Below the pieces are notes generated by a model. The model had not been told where the DNA came from. It saw only the letters and a program-made list of their open reading frames with translations, and made no database searches. From Hyphomicrobiales bacterium (GTDB taxonomy: Bacteria; Pseudomonadota; Alphaproteobacteria; Rhizobiales; Devosiaceae): a stretch of 41,038 nt of DNA. Shown here piece by piece: positions 27,215 to 36,378 of this stretch; the first letter of the stretch is position 1, and each line of letters starts with the position of its first letter. Position numbers and translations under genes: made by a program. The DNA lies in NCBI GenBank assembly GCA_015490455.1, contig WFXU01000057.1, forward strand, positions 1 to 41,038, written 5' to 3'.

Positions 27215-27932
27215 GATTATTTTTAGCCATCTTGAAAAATCTTGCTAAAGCGGCGCCAATTTGCAAATTATCCAAAGGTTCATTAAGAGAGAGACGCGCT
27301 TTTTTTGCTTTTTCCCTATCTAAATCATCTTCGCTTAGTTCATCAATTAATGCTTTGGAATATTCAGCATCAAATTCGGGGTGGGGCTGTAACGAAATGG
27401 CCGCCCCATTTTTATAAAATAGACCGGCATATGGGGTAAAATCAGAAGAAAGAAATATTTCTGCTTCCTCTGGTTTTTTTACTACCTGATCCTGATGTGA
27501 AGCAGCAAGGGCTATTTTATCGCCCATTCCGACAAAAAAGTCTAAATTTTTCTTTACTTCATAAATATGGCGGCCAACCCCCCAGCCCTTTATTGATTTT
27601 TCTACCTTTCCCCCGAGCGCATCAGCCATTATTTGATGACCAAAACAAATACCTAACATTGGGATTTGCCTATCATAAATATTACGCACAAAATTGCGTA
27701 AAGGTTCAATCCAGCCAATATCATCATAAACACCATAAGCGGAGCCGGTAATAATTATTCCCTCTAAATTATCTATTTGAGGAAATTCCTCACCAATAAA
27801 AATATTGGCCGTTTCAAAAATAAAATCTTCTCCATTTGCCGATAATAATTGCTGAAATTGCGGCGGGAAACGGTCAAAATATTTTTGCATTGATTCTGGT
27901 GTTTGCCCTACTTGAATTATTGTAAGCTTCAT
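27192..27932 (-). CDS. Class I glutamine amidotransferase (GMP-synthase-like), stand-alone
   Basis: A 246-residue GATase1 domain. The nucleophile Cys96 is in LGICFGHQIMADALGG and His184/Glu186 in LQPHPEF complete the triad. No synthetase domain is attached, so it resembles the YfeJ/GMP-synthase-like amidotransferases of unclear substrate. Gamma-glutamyl transfer or hydrolysis is the usual suggestion for relatives. The last seven residues (QPSVKNF) and the TAA stop are encoded by the terminal inverted repeat of repeat copy C, so the natural C-terminus has been replaced or extended. The catalytic core is unaffected. Confidence 0.9.
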   Translation of the reverse strand: MKLTIIQVGQTPESMQKYFDRFPPQFQQLLSANGEDFIFETANIFIGEEFPQIDNLEGIIITGSAYGVYDDIGWIEPLRNFVRNIYDRQIPMLGICFGHQIMADALGGKVEKSIKGWGVGRHIYEVKKNLDFFVGMGDKIALAASHQDQVVKKPEEAEIFLSSDFTPYAGLFYKNGAAISLQPHPEFDAEYSKALIDELSEDDLDREKAKKARLSLNEPLDNLQIGAALARFFKMAKNNQPSVKNF

Positions 27933-28012
27933 TTTTAATTTAACAATTTAGTTTGGTAAATAAATGACATTTTTATTTTTTCACGCTAAAGAAGCATAAA
28001 TAAATTAACTTA

Positions 28013-28939
28013 ATGGTTATTTTCGTGATAAAGCAAGATAATAAACAAGCAAACCAACAATTAAATTCGCAAAAAGATGCGGCAATTTTGGCCAATGCTT
28101 TACCCTATATGCAGCGCTATAAGGGCAAAACTATTGTAATTAAATTTGGTGGGCACGCAATGGTAAATCAGGAGCTCTCAAACGCTTTTGCCCGCGATAT
28201 TGCCCTATTAAAACAAGCAAAGCTGAACCCTATTATTGTGCATGGGGGTGGCCCACAAATTGGACAAAGGCTTAAGCAAATGAATATTAAGTCACAATTT
28301 GCCAATGGGCTTAGAATAAGTGATAAAAAGACGGTTGAAATAGTTGAAATGGTGCTGGCCGGCTCGATAAATAAGCAAATAGTAGCTCTGATAAATGCGC
28401 AAGGAGAACGCGCCATTGGGCTTTGCGGTAAAGATGGCAATATGGTCTTTGCCAAAAAAAGCCAAAAGCAAATTATTGACGAAAACAGCAATATTGAAAA
28501 AATTATAGATCTTGGCTTTGTTGGGGAGCCAGATGAAATTGACTGCTCCGTCATTAATATGTTGGCCGGCTCTGAGATGATACCGGTTATTGCCCCCGTT
28601 GCGCCGGGTAGAGACGGGCATACTTATAATATAAATGCTGATATTTTTGCCGGAGCAATTGCCGGAGCGCTTAAGGCTGAGCGAATGTTATTTTTGACTG
28701 ATGTTGATGGAGTTTTGGATAAGAATAATAATCTAATTTCTAAATTAAATGCCAATGAGGCTAAACAATTAATAGAAAATGGAACAATTTCAGCCGGCAT
28801 GATACCAAAGGTTGAAACTTGCTTAAAAGCTTTAGAAAATGGCGTTGAGGGGGTTGTGATAATGAATGGTAAAATTGAGCACGCTATTTTAATAGAATTA
28901 TTTACCGAATATGGTGCTGGAACTTTAATTGTAAAATAG
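28013..28939 (+). CDS. argB: N-acetylglutamate kinase
   Basis: ArgB phosphorylates N-acetylglutamate in arginine synthesis. The motifs [15 protein letters not shown] and the [10 protein letters not shown] segment are intact, with GMIPKVETC near the C-terminus. At 308 residues it has the N-terminal helix typical of the arginine-sensitive hexameric type, suggesting feedback inhibition by arginine. No clear ribosome site precedes the ATG. It is followed after 9 bases by a HAD nucleotidase, as in related genomes. Confidence 0.97.
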   Translation: MVIFVIKQDNKQANQQLNSQKDAAILANALPYMQRYKGKTIVIKFGGHAMVNQELSNAFARDIALLKQAKLNPIIVHGGGPQIGQRLKQMNIKSQFANGLRISDKKTVEIVEMVLAGSINKQIVALINAQGERAIGLCGKDGNMVFAKKSQKQIIDENSNIEKIIDLGFVGEPDEIDCSVINMLAGSEMIPVIAPVAPGRDGHTYNINADIFAGAIAGALKAERMLFLTDVDGVLDKNNNLISKLNANEAKQLIENGTISAGMIPKVETCLKALENGVEGVVIMNGKIEHAILIELFTEYGAGTLIVK

Positions 28940-28948
28940 CGACAAAAT

Positions 28949-29635
28949 ATGAATAATTTTTCTCAAATTAATGTCTGGATATTTGATTTAGATAATACGC
29001 TTTATCCGCGTAGCTGCGATTTATTTACACAAATTGATGTCCTTATCACCAATTATGTCATGAATATTACCGGATTAGACCGTAAAAGGGCCAGAAAATT
29101 ACAAAAAGACTATTATAGAGATCATGGCACCACACTAAACGGGCTAATGCATGATTTTGGCATTGACCCAAACCATTATCTAGATGAAGTGCACAAAATT
29201 GACTATTCACCCGTTGAAAAAAATGAAGAATTAATAGAAATTATCTCTTCACTTAACGGGCGTAAATATATTTTCACAAATGCTGATATTAATCATACGG
29301 AAGCCGTTTTGGATAAGCTTGGGGCAAATAATTTATTTGATGGATTATTTGATATTAAAAGGTCGGGATTTAGGCCTAAGCCAGACCCAAAAGCCTATGA
29401 AAAATTCATTAGTGATTTTGAAATTAATGTTACAACCTCCATTATGTTTGATGATTTAGAAAAAAACTTAAAAACCGCTTCTGAAATGGGAATGAGAACG
29501 GTGCATGTAGTGCCTGATGAGGGTTATTCACACTCTCAGGTGGAAAATTGGGAAATATTTAGGGCAGATGAACAAAAACATATTAACCATATAACCAGTA
29601 ATTTAGCCAAATTTCTTGCACAATTCTCATTTTAA
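28949..29635 (+). CDS. HAD-family pyrimidine 5'-nucleotidase-like phosphatase
   Basis: A 228-residue HAD phosphatase of the Sdt1/pyrimidine 5'-nucleotidase subgroup. Motif I is FDLDNTLYP (Asp13/Asp15), motif II is FTNAD, the motif III Lys is in KRSGFRPKPDPKAY and motif IV is MFDDLEKN. The helical cap lies between motifs I and II. The likely substrates are UMP or CMP or related nucleotides; family members also clean damaged nucleotides, so specificity is open. It is probably co-transcribed with argB. Confidence 0.88.
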   Translation: MNNFSQINVWIFDLDNTLYPRSCDLFTQIDVLITNYVMNITGLDRKRARKLQKDYYRDHGTTLNGLMHDFGIDPNHYLDEVHKIDYSPVEKNEELIEIISSLNGRKYIFTNADINHTEAVLDKLGANNLFDGLFDIKRSGFRPKPDPKAYEKFISDFEINVTTSIMFDDLEKNLKTASEMGMRTVHVVPDEGYSHSQVENWEIFRADEQKHINHITSNLAKFLAQFSF

Positions 29636-29760
29636 GGACAAATTTTTGCTCTAATCATATTGAGTTCTTGGAGAAAAAATATATCATCGGACTTCTGACC
29701 ACTAAGCAATTGGTGGATTTATAGCCCCATAAATGAGAGATAATATTAGAGGACAAATAA

Positions 29761-30999
29761 ATGAAACTAAATAAATTTTCTATTGCCACTTTAGTAGCCG
29801 TTACAACTATTAGCCTTCCACTTGGCGCAATGGCGCTTGATGCGCGAGATTTTGCCGATAAACTATCTGCGGCTATTTCTGTTTCTTCTGGCGCTGGTTA
29901 TGAGATAAAAATTAAAGAGGCAACTGCTAATGGCGATGTTATTACTCTTAGTGGTTGGGAAATAGAGGGATTAGAAGAAGAGGAGGAATTAGAAGGGTTA
30001 AACGAGGGATTAAAATATATAGGGGAAATATTTAATAGGCCAATAGTCTTTTTCGGTGTCAAGGAAACTGAGGATGGGGGCTATAGCGCGACAAAGGCAG
30101 AAATTGCGGATATTGATCATACTATTAAGGGCATAAATATTAAAGCAAGCGATATAGCTTATAGAGATATATTAATTCCCGCAAATGCCGAAGAAGATTT
30201 TCTTAAAACTATGGCTATGTATAAAAGGTTTGAAACAGGAGAAATATCTGTTTCAGTAGATGGGGTTGATATTTTTAAGATAGATAGTGTAGTTGGAATT
30301 AATGAGTTTAATGATGATTTAACATTTTTCTCTGGTTCATTTGATGTGAATGGAATTTATTCTGATTTGAGTAAAATTCCCGATGAGGATGCACGTATTG
30401 GCCTTGCAGCGGTTGGTCTGACGACAATTGAGGGTAAGATAAGAGGTGAGGCGAGCTGGGATTTGAGTGATGGTCGAGTAAAATTTGAAGAATCTTCATT
30501 GGATTTCGAGAATATTGGCCGTCTTAATATAAAGTTGGACTTTTCAGGCTACACTCTTGCAGTTCTGGAACAAATGATTGAAGCCGACAAAGAGCTTCGC
30601 AAAATAGATCCTACTTCTGATGAATATCAGGCTAAAGCTGCAGAAATGTTTATGTCAGCGGCAGCACAATTATTGTTTAATGAATTTACTATTAGTTTTA
30701 CAGATGACGGCATTAGCACAAAGATTCTTGATATTGTGGCAGCGCAACAGGGAACGACTCGCCAGGAGTTAGTGCCGGGTCTAGCTATGATGTCTTCGGC
30801 CTTTTTAGAAGAATTGGGAGTGCCAGAGCTTCAATCTCAAATAAGAGAAGCTGTTAATGCATATTTGAGCGATCCAAAAAATATTGAAATAAAAATCAAG
30901 CCGGAAAACCCAACTCCTACTATGTCATTTTTGGCGTTAGCTGATAATCCGCCAGAACTGATCAAACTATTAAATATTAATGTTTCGGCCAATCAGTAA
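29761..30999 (+). CDS. Unrecognised periplasmic protein with signal peptide
   Basis: 412 residues. Residues 1-25 form a signal peptide (KLNKFSIATLVAV... with AMA just before LDARDF), so the mature protein is periplasmic. It is acidic, with an EEEEELEG run at about residues 73-80, and has repeated beta-strand-like segments (GKIRGEASWDLSDGRVKF and similar) recalling DUF945/AsmA-like layered-sheet proteins. The C-terminus ends with PPELIKLLNINVSANQ. I recall rhizobial hypothetical proteins with the same ending style but no named function. No catalytic motif is evident. AGAGGA precedes the ATG and a terminator follows, so it is probably a single-gene unit. Confidence 0.8.
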   Translation: MKLNKFSIATLVAVTTISLPLGAMALDARDFADKLSAAISVSSGAGYEIKIKEATANGDVITLSGWEIEGLEEEEELEGLNEGLKYIGEIFNRPIVFFGVKETEDGGYSATKAEIADIDHTIKGINIKASDIAYRDILIPANAEEDFLKTMAMYKRFETGEISVSVDGVDIFKIDSVVGINEFNDDLTFFSGSFDVNGIYSDLSKIPDEDARIGLAAVGLTTIEGKIRGEASWDLSDGRVKFEESSLDFENIGRLNIKLDFSGYTLAVLEQMIEADKELRKIDPTSDEYQAKAAEMFMSAAAQLLFNEFTISFTDDGISTKILDIVAAQQGTTRQELVPGLAMMSSAFLEELGVPELQSQIREAVNAYLSDPKNIEIKIKPENPTPTMSFLALADNPPELIKLLNINVSANQ

Positions 31000-31025
31000 T
31001 AATTTATCAGCTCTATAAATTATCG

Positions 31026-31056
31026 GAGCCTTTCATGGTAAAATTATGAGAGGCTC
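31026..31056 (+). terminator. Rho-independent terminator of the periplasmic protein gene
   Basis: GAGCCTTTCAT pairs with ATGAGAGGCTC (11 bp with one G-T pair) around a 9-base loop, followed by TTTTTATTTT. It lies 27 bases past the stop. Confidence 0.9.
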
Positions 31057-31155
31057 TTTTTATTTTATAATAAATTATATTTTATTGTGGTTGCTGGAAT
31101 CGGATTTTGGGTTTAAGCGGATATATGACCTAATTCTATGGCTTGATGAATTTTA

Positions 31156-31232
31156 GCGCCCGTAGCTCAGCTGGATAGAGTGCTGCCCTCCGAAGGCAGA
31201 GGTCAGAGGTTCGAATCCTCTCGGGCGCACCA
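31156..31232 (+). tRNA. tRNA-Arg (anticodon CCG), CCA encoded
   Basis: 77 bases that fold as a standard cloverleaf. The acceptor is GCGCCCG with CGGGCGC, the D-arm contains AGCTCAGCTGGATAGAG, and the anticodon stem CTGCC/GGCAG closes the loop CTCCGAA, giving anticodon CCG (reads CGG). The T-arm is AGAGGTTCGAATCCTCT. The 3' end ACCA is encoded. A short T-run follows. Repeat copy D starts 40 bases downstream. Confidence 0.97.
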
Positions 31233-31271
31233 TTTTTTAAGGGTATATTCTTGAGAGATGGTATAGAGTTT

Positions 31272-31442
31272 AGTCGGCTGTGAAGATTTATCGCTCAGAA
31301 GGCGGAAGTCAGAAATCACAAAAATACTCATAACCAAATTGTAAGAAAATTACACTTAAAGGAACAAATTTTGCAAAATTAAATATGCGATAAGAGAAAA
31401 ATATCAAAAAAATATCAATATGTTAAAAATTCTTCACGGTGG
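31272..31442 (-). repeat. Dispersed repeat, copy D
   Basis: The plus strand begins GTCGGCTGTGAAGATTTATC and the right end reads TTAAAAATTCTTCACGG, both matching copy C. The middle keeps GAAGTCAGAAATCACAAAA but diverges afterwards. It lies between tRNA-Arg and the convergent Coq10-like gene. About 171 bp, nearly the length of copy C. Confidence 0.78.
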
Positions 31443-31514
31443 ACAAATTTCTAATTAGAGCATAAATTTAGAACATTTTAACGACATAGTGCCGGTAAAA
31501 TTAAATTATAATTA

Positions 31515-31949
31515 TTAAAAATAGCGTCTTTTTGCCTCGTTAATGAAAGCGTTGACTATTTCATTTTGCATTTTTGTAAAAATAGGCTCGGCTATTTTCC
31601 CCAATAAACGATTTGAAAAGCCAAAATCTATATTAAATATAACCTTTGTTCCCGCCCCTTCTGGCAAAAATTGCCATTTACTATCAAGATGAGAGAAAGG
31701 TCCATCTATAGCACTCGCGCTGATACTCATTTGCTCCCTATCAATAATCACCTTGCTGGTATAAGATTGAGAAACAGGGCCAAAACTAACAAACATTGTT
31801 GCATAACAAATATTGTTCCTTTCGCCATCTTTAATTTGCATATCAGAACAATGTGGCACAAAATCAGGATATGACTTTATATCAGCCACCAAAGAGAGCA
31901 TTTGCTCTGGATTAAAGGGGGTGAATCTTTCAAAATTTAATTTTACCAT
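31515..31949 (-). CDS. Coq10/RatA-type START-domain protein
   Basis: A 144-residue polyketide-cyclase/START domain of the Coq10/RatA family. The N-terminal FTPFNPEQMLSLVADIKSYPDFVPHCSDM is the family hallmark, and GPFSHLDSKWQF follows. Coq10 proteins bind ubiquinone and help its delivery or use in respiration, while E. coli RatA was reported to act on ribosome subunit joining. The alphaproteobacterial position after lipA favours the quinone role, by inference. It is 265 bases from lipA; the gap holds only a tiny lipoprotein-like frame. Confidence 0.88.
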   Translation of the reverse strand: MVKLNFERFTPFNPEQMLSLVADIKSYPDFVPHCSDMQIKDGERNNICYATMFVSFGPVSQSYTSKVIIDREQMSISASAIDGPFSHLDSKWQFLPEGAGTKVIFNIDFGFSNRLLGKIAEPIFTKMQNEIVNAFINEAKRRYF

Positions 31950-32005
31950 CTAACAAACCAATTAACAGCCAAAGAGGATTAATTGGTTCATTAGATTATT
32001 AAATA

Positions 32006-32098
32006 TTAATTAACAAGCACTTTTGCATTACAAATTTCTTCAACACTATCCCCGGTACATGGAAAGCTCATACAACCCGTTAAAGCTAAATCCAACAT
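32006..32098 (-). CDS. Possible 30-residue lipoprotein remnant
   Basis: The minus strand encodes MLDLALTGCMSFPCTGDSVEEICNAKVLVN-like residues: a hydrophobic stretch, a lipobox (ALTGC) and a short Cys-containing tail. The frame is preceded by N-K-Y-P-N-Y-A-L-L back to a stop, with no upstream Met, so it may start at TTG 32104 or ATG 32098, or have lost its true start. The lipobox and hydrophobic lead are protein-like, but no ribosome site supports it. Alternatives are a chance frame or a decayed small lipoprotein gene. Confidence 0.3.
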   Translation of the reverse strand: MLDLALTGCMSFPCTGDSVEEICNAKVLVN

Positions 32099-32214
32099 TA
32101 GCAAAGCATAATTGGGATATTTATTTTAATATTAGTGTTTCAAAATCCCTGTATGATGTCTAATAAATTCCACTATGAAGGGCTAATGAATAATTTTCTA
32201 TATTGTATAACAAA

Positions 32215-33162
32215 CTATATTTTCTTTGCTAATCTTGCAGCCTTTAGCTTTGCAAAATCTTCACCTGCATGGTGTGAAGAACGGGTTAAGGGAGAAGCAG
32301 AAACCAATAAAAAGCCCTTAGAATAAGCGATTTTTTCGTAAGCCTTAAATTGTTCTGGCGTGATAAATTCCTTCACCGGATAATGCTTTTTTGATGGAGC
32401 AAGATATTGCCCAATGGTGAGAAAATCAACATCTGCCGAGCATAAATCATCCATCAATTGTAAAACTTCATTTCTTGTTTCGCCTAACCCCACCATAATG
32501 CCAGATTTGGTAAATATAGTTGGGTCAATTTCTTTCACCTTTTGCAATAGGCGGATTGAATAAAAATAGCGCGATCCCGGACAAACATTTAAATATTTTG
32601 AAGGCACTGTTTCAAGATTATGGTTATATACATCGGGTTTTGCTGCCACCACCATTTCTAAAGCACCCTCTTTTCTTAAAAAATCAGGGGTTAAAACTTC
32701 AATCGTGGTATTTGGGCATTTATTGCGAATGGCTTTAATTACTTTTACAAAATGACCTGCCCCTCCATCCTCTAAATCATCTCTATCAACTGAAGTTATC
32801 ACCACATGGTTTAGTGCCAGTTTTTTTACTGCATTGGCGACATTTTCAGGTTCATTTTCATCTAATGGCAAGGGTTTACCCGTTGCGACATTACAAAAGG
32901 CGCAGGCTCTGGTGCAAATTTCTCCCATTATCATAAAGGAAGCATGTTTTTGCTCAAAACATTCGCCAATATTAGGGCAAGCCGCCTCAGTGCAAACAGT
33001 AACTATATTATTATCATTGATAGTTTTTTGCGTTTCTTTATATAATTTACTTCCCGGAGCCTTAACCCTTATCCAATCTGGTTTCCTTTGAATTGGGTTG
33101 TCAGCCCTATGTGCCTTTTCAGGGTGGCGAACAGTTTTATTAGCTGTATACAAAACTACCAT
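32215..33162 (-). CDS. lipA: Lipoyl synthase
   Basis: A radical SAM enzyme that inserts two sulfurs into octanoyl groups on PDH/OGDH E2 and GcvH. The auxiliary cluster cysteines are Cys57, Cys62 and Cys68 ([12 protein letters not shown]), the radical SAM cluster cysteines Cys83, Cys87 and Cys90 (CTRACAFC), and the C-terminal cluster-ligand Ser is in [10 protein letters not shown]. 315 residues is normal. It sits directly downstream of the PDH genes whose lipoyl domains it modifies. AGG precedes the ATG. Confidence 0.97.
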   Translation of the reverse strand: MVVLYTANKTVRHPEKAHRADNPIQRKPDWIRVKAPGSKLYKETQKTINDNNIVTVCTEAACPNIGECFEQKHASFMIMGEICTRACAFCNVATGKPLPLDENEPENVANAVKKLALNHVVITSVDRDDLEDGGAGHFVKVIKAIRNKCPNTTIEVLTPDFLRKEGALEMVVAAKPDVYNHNLETVPSKYLNVCPGSRYFYSIRLLQKVKEIDPTIFTKSGIMVGLGETRNEVLQLMDDLCSADVDFLTIGQYLAPSKKHYPVKEFITPEQFKAYEKIAYSKGFLLVSASPLTRSSHHAGEDFAKLKAARLAKKI

Positions 33163-33170
33163 AAATATGC

Positions 33171-33279
33171 CTAATCTTTTTTCCTACGTGTAAATAATGC
33201 AGCAACACTAGCGCCAATAAGAGCAAAAATTAAACCTGGAATTACAGCACTAAATAAATATGTTTTCTAATATTTTCAT
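33171..33279 (-). pseudogene. Frameshifted small membrane protein between GlsB-like and lipA
   Basis: The frame ending at 33171 reads ...FSAVIPGLIFALIGASVA then ALFTRRKKD and stop: a transmembrane helix with a basic tail, very protein-like. It has no start codon in frame. The ATG at 33279 gives MKILENIFI and stops, and one added base there would join the two into a 36-residue small membrane protein. So either it is a decayed gene with a 1-base deletion or a sequencing error. Function is unknown. Confidence 0.3.
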
Positions 33280-33302
33280 TTAATTTTAACTATTTATAAT
33301 GG

Positions 33303-33551
33303 CTATTTTCTTTTTTGATATTCACGATAGATCCAAATTAGCCCGCTTGCTCCAATAATGCCAGCCAATAAATTCCACAAAATATTACCACCCCATAGAT
33401 TAAAAACCAACCCTATTATACTATTTAGCAAAAATGCCCCCACAACCCCAAGAATAATGTTCAAAATAATTGAATTATCGGCTTTCATTAAGCGGGCAGC
33501 AATAGTTCCTGCTACACCGCCAACAATAATTGCCAAAATAAAACCCCACAT
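33303..33551 (-). CDS. GlsB/YeaQ/YmgE-family small membrane protein
   Basis: An 82-residue protein with three hydrophobic helices (from the start used here about 2-17, 27-46, 56-75) and the family signature GGVAGTIAARLMK. The family is called transglycosylase-associated and is stress-linked in some bacteria; its mechanism is not known. The ATG at 33551 has an excellent GAGGAGG ribosome site at 7 bases, so the longer frame to 33614, which overlaps lpdA, is rejected. It lies between lpdA and lipA as in related genomes. Confidence 0.88.
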   Translation of the reverse strand: MWGFILAIIVGGVAGTIAARLMKADNSIILNIILGVVGAFLLNSIIGLVFNLWGGNILWNLLAGIIGASGLIWIYREYQKRK

Positions 33552-33582
33552 ATATAACCTCCTCTTAAAAGACCCAATATAA

Positions 33583-35022
33583 TTACATATTAAGCGCCTT
33601 TCCATAAGCATCAAGAACTGATTCTTTCATTGTTTCGCTTAAGGTTGGGTGCGGGAAGATGGTGTGCATCAATTCTTCTTCAGTTGTTTCTAAATTCATA
33701 GCAATAACAAAACCTTGTATAAGCTCGGTAACTTCTGCCCCAATCATATGCGCACCTAATAGTTCACCCGTTTTAGCATCAAATATGGTTTTAACCAACC
33801 CATCAGGCTCGCCAAGGGCAACTGCTTTGCCGTTACCAATAAAGGGAAAACGGCCAACTTTAATTTTATATCCCCTTTCTTTTGCCGCTCTTTCAGTTAG
33901 GCCAACACTGCCAATTTGCGGGTGGCAATATGTGCAGCCAGGAATTTTTCTCCTATCAAGTGGATGCGGATTTTTACCGGCAATTTTTTCAACTGCAATA
34001 ATCGCCTCATGCTCTGCCTTATGCGCTAACATTGGCGAGCCAGCTACATCGCCTATTGCATAAATGCCCTCAATATTAGTCTGGCAATATTCATTTATTT
34101 TTATTGCGCCTTTTTCTAATTGAACGCCTAATTTTTCTAGTCCTAAATTCTCGGTATTACATATTACACCGACCGCCGAAATTAGTTTTTCAGCAGTAAT
34201 TTTTTCCTTTTGTCCATTGGCCAGTTCAATATGGGCAGTGATGGAATTTTTTTGTTTTTCCACCTTTACCAATTTGGTTTTGGTAAAAATTTTCATTGAG
34301 TTTTTCTCAAAGCGCTTTTGTGCCAATTTTGAAATTTCCTCATCTTCAATCGGCAAAATATTTTCCATTAATTCAATAATAGTAACTTTTACCCCTAAAG
34401 CACGATAAAAGGAGGCAAACTCTATCCCTATAGCACCTGACCCCATTACCAGAATAGATTTTGGAATAGATTTAGGCTTCATAGCTTCAAAATACGTCCA
34501 GATTTTATCACCATCGGGTTCAATTCCCGGCAATATTCTTGGCCTGGCGCCGGTAGCAATAATAATATTTTTTGCACTATATTTTCCTTGCGGCAAAACG
34601 CCTTTAGGAACAGGATTTTGCGGTTGCTCAATAGGTTTTTTACTTTCACTAACCGTAACTTCACCCCTAGCGGTAATTGCTGCCTCTCCCCAAATTACGT
34701 CAATTTTATTTTTTTTCATCAAATAAGCCACACCTGAAGCCATTTGTGCCGTAACAGCGCGAGAGCGTTTGACAATTTGGGTAATGTCAGCCTCTATTTT
34801 TTCACTTTTTAAGCCATAATCAGCACTATGTCGCATATTTTCGTAGATTTCAGCAGAACGAAGTAGTGCTTTAGTAGGAATACAGCCCCAATTAAGGCAA
34901 ATCCCCCCCATATGTTCACGCTCAATAATAGCGGTTTTTAAGCCAAGCTGACTTGCTCTGATTGCTGCAATATAACCGCCAGGCCCTGAGCCGATAATTA
35001 TGACATCATATTGATTTGACAT
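33583..35022 (-). CDS. lpdA: Dihydrolipoamide dehydrogenase (E3)
   Basis: This FAD enzyme reoxidises dihydrolipoamide in the PDH complex. The FAD motif is GSGPGGYIAA, the redox disulfide Cys42/Cys47 lies in GGICLNWGCIPTKA, the NAD motif is GSGAIGIEFASF, the second FAD motif is YAIGDVAG, and the C-terminal HPHPTLSET (preceded by IF) carries the His/Glu dyad. 479 residues. AGAGG precedes the ATG 12 bases after pdhC, consistent with a dedicated pdh-linked E3. Confidence 0.97.
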   Translation of the reverse strand: MSNQYDVIIIGSGPGGYIAAIRASQLGLKTAIIEREHMGGICLNWGCIPTKALLRSAEIYENMRHSADYGLKSEKIEADITQIVKRSRAVTAQMASGVAYLMKKNKIDVIWGEAAITARGEVTVSESKKPIEQPQNPVPKGVLPQGKYSAKNIIIATGARPRILPGIEPDGDKIWTYFEAMKPKSIPKSILVMGSGAIGIEFASFYRALGVKVTIIELMENILPIEDEEISKLAQKRFEKNSMKIFTKTKLVKVEKQKNSITAHIELANGQKEKITAEKLISAVGVICNTENLGLEKLGVQLEKGAIKINEYCQTNIEGIYAIGDVAGSPMLAHKAEHEAIIAVEKIAGKNPHPLDRRKIPGCTYCHPQIGSVGLTERAAKERGYKIKVGRFPFIGNGKAVALGEPDGLVKTIFDAKTGELLGAHMIGAEVTELIQGFVIAMNLETTEEELMHTIFPHPTLSETMKESVLDAYGKALNM

Positions 35023-35034
35023 TTTAACCTCTAT

Positions 35035-36369
35035 TTAAGCCAGCATCATTACTGGGTTTTCAATCATTTTTTTGAAAGCATCAAGCATTAAGGCGCCAAG
35101 CGCCCCATCAACTGCTCTATGGTCACAAGATAATGTTACATCCATAAATGTTCCGGTTTTAATTTCACCATTTTTAGCATAGACTCTTTCTGACCCTGTT
35201 CCAATTGCTAGGATTGTGCCATGCGGTGGGTTTATTACTGCTGCAAATTGTTTAATGCCAAACATGCCAAGATTGGAAATGGCGCTTGAGCCGCCCTGAT
35301 ATTCATGCGGGGCAAGTTTTTTGCTTTTTGCTCTAATTGCATAATCTTTTATTTCAGCAGATATTTGGCGTAAAGTTTTGCTTTCGGCCGCGCGAACAAC
35401 CGGCGTAAACAAACCGCCCGGCACCGCAACCGCTACCGCAACATCACTGACTTTATGATAAAGAATACTGTCCCCCGCCCAAGTGGCATTGCCCTCTGGC
35501 ACTTTTTGTAAAGTCAATGCCCAAGCTTTAACAATAAAATCATTAACTGAGAGCTTAAATTCAGGTTTACCATCTTTATTCTTTGGCGCTGAAGCGTTTA
35601 TTTCAGCTCTTGCTTTAAGTAAATTATCTAGCTGACATTCAATAGTAAGATAAAAATGCGGAATTGTCTGTTTTGCTTCAGTTAGGCGCTCAGCAACAAC
35701 CGTTCTCATACCATCATTTTTGCGTTCCTCATAAGTGCCTATCTCATAAAGCGCCTTCACCGCTTCATTACTCATGCCAGAAGAAACAGCAATAGAAGAT
35801 TTTATCGGCTTTGCCTTTATAGGCAAGCCTTCTTTAATTACCTTTTCAACATCCACCTTAATTATACGCCCTCTTGGACCGCTTCCCTTAATCAAGCTAA
35901 TATCAATATTGGCCTCTTTGGCGATGCGCCGCGCTAGGGGGGAAGCAAAAATGCGTTCGCCCGTTTTTAGGGTTGGGGTTTGAGTTGTTTTTGTTGTAGA
36001 TGTCGTTTGTTCATTAGCTGTTTTCGGCTTTGCCTCTTTTACTGCTAGTTTTTTATCGGCAGCTGGTTTTGGAACCTCTCTTATTTCGCTAGCATCACTT
36101 ATTTCACCAATATCCTTCGCGCTCTCGCCCTCCTCTAATAATATAGCGATAACAGCATTTACTTTAACCCCTTCACTACCCTCGGGCACCAAAATTTTAC
36201 CTAATACCCCTTCATCAACCGCTTCAACTTCCATTGTAGCCTTATCTGTTTCAATATCAGCGATAATATCTCCTGCCGAAATAAAATCGCCTTCCTTTAC
36301 GTGCCATTTGGCAAGGGTTCCCTCTTCCATAGTGGGAGAAAGGGCTGGCATTGTAATATTTATTGTCAT
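35035..36369 (-). CDS. pdhC: Pyruvate dehydrogenase E2, dihydrolipoyl acetyltransferase
   Basis: The core of the PDH complex. One N-terminal lipoyl domain carries Lys43 in [12 protein letters not shown] Lys/Thr/Pro-rich linker (about 95-135) follows, then the peripheral-subunit-binding domain ([21 protein letters not shown], about 141-178), then the catalytic domain with His417 and Asp421 in [10 protein letters not shown]. 444 residues with a single lipoyl domain is typical for alphaproteobacteria. AGGGGGA precedes the ATG, 9 bases after pdhB. Confidence 0.97.
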   Translation of the reverse strand: MTINITMPALSPTMEEGTLAKWHVKEGDFISAGDIIADIETDKATMEVEAVDEGVLGKILVPEGSEGVKVNAVIAILLEEGESAKDIGEISDASEIREVPKPAADKKLAVKEAKPKTANEQTTSTTKTTQTPTLKTGERIFASPLARRIAKEANIDISLIKGSGPRGRIIKVDVEKVIKEGLPIKAKPIKSSIAVSSGMSNEAVKALYEIGTYEERKNDGMRTVVAERLTEAKQTIPHFYLTIECQLDNLLKARAEINASAPKNKDGKPEFKLSVNDFIVKAWALTLQKVPEGNATWAGDSILYHKVSDVAVAVAVPGGLFTPVVRAAESKTLRQISAEIKDYAIRAKSKKLAPHEYQGGSSAISNLGMFGIKQFAAVINPPHGTILAIGTGSERVYAKNGEIKTGTFMDVTLSCDHRAVDGALGALMLDAFKKMIENPVMMLA

Positions 36370-36378
36370 CTATTCCCC

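Noticed and set aside
27042-31442. CRISPR-like interpretation of the repeats
   Set aside because: Copies are about 170 bp, kilobases apart and in both orientations, with no spacer array.
33552-33614. Longer start for the GlsB-like gene overlapping lpdA
   Set aside because: The ATG at 33551 has an excellent ribosome site and matches the family start.
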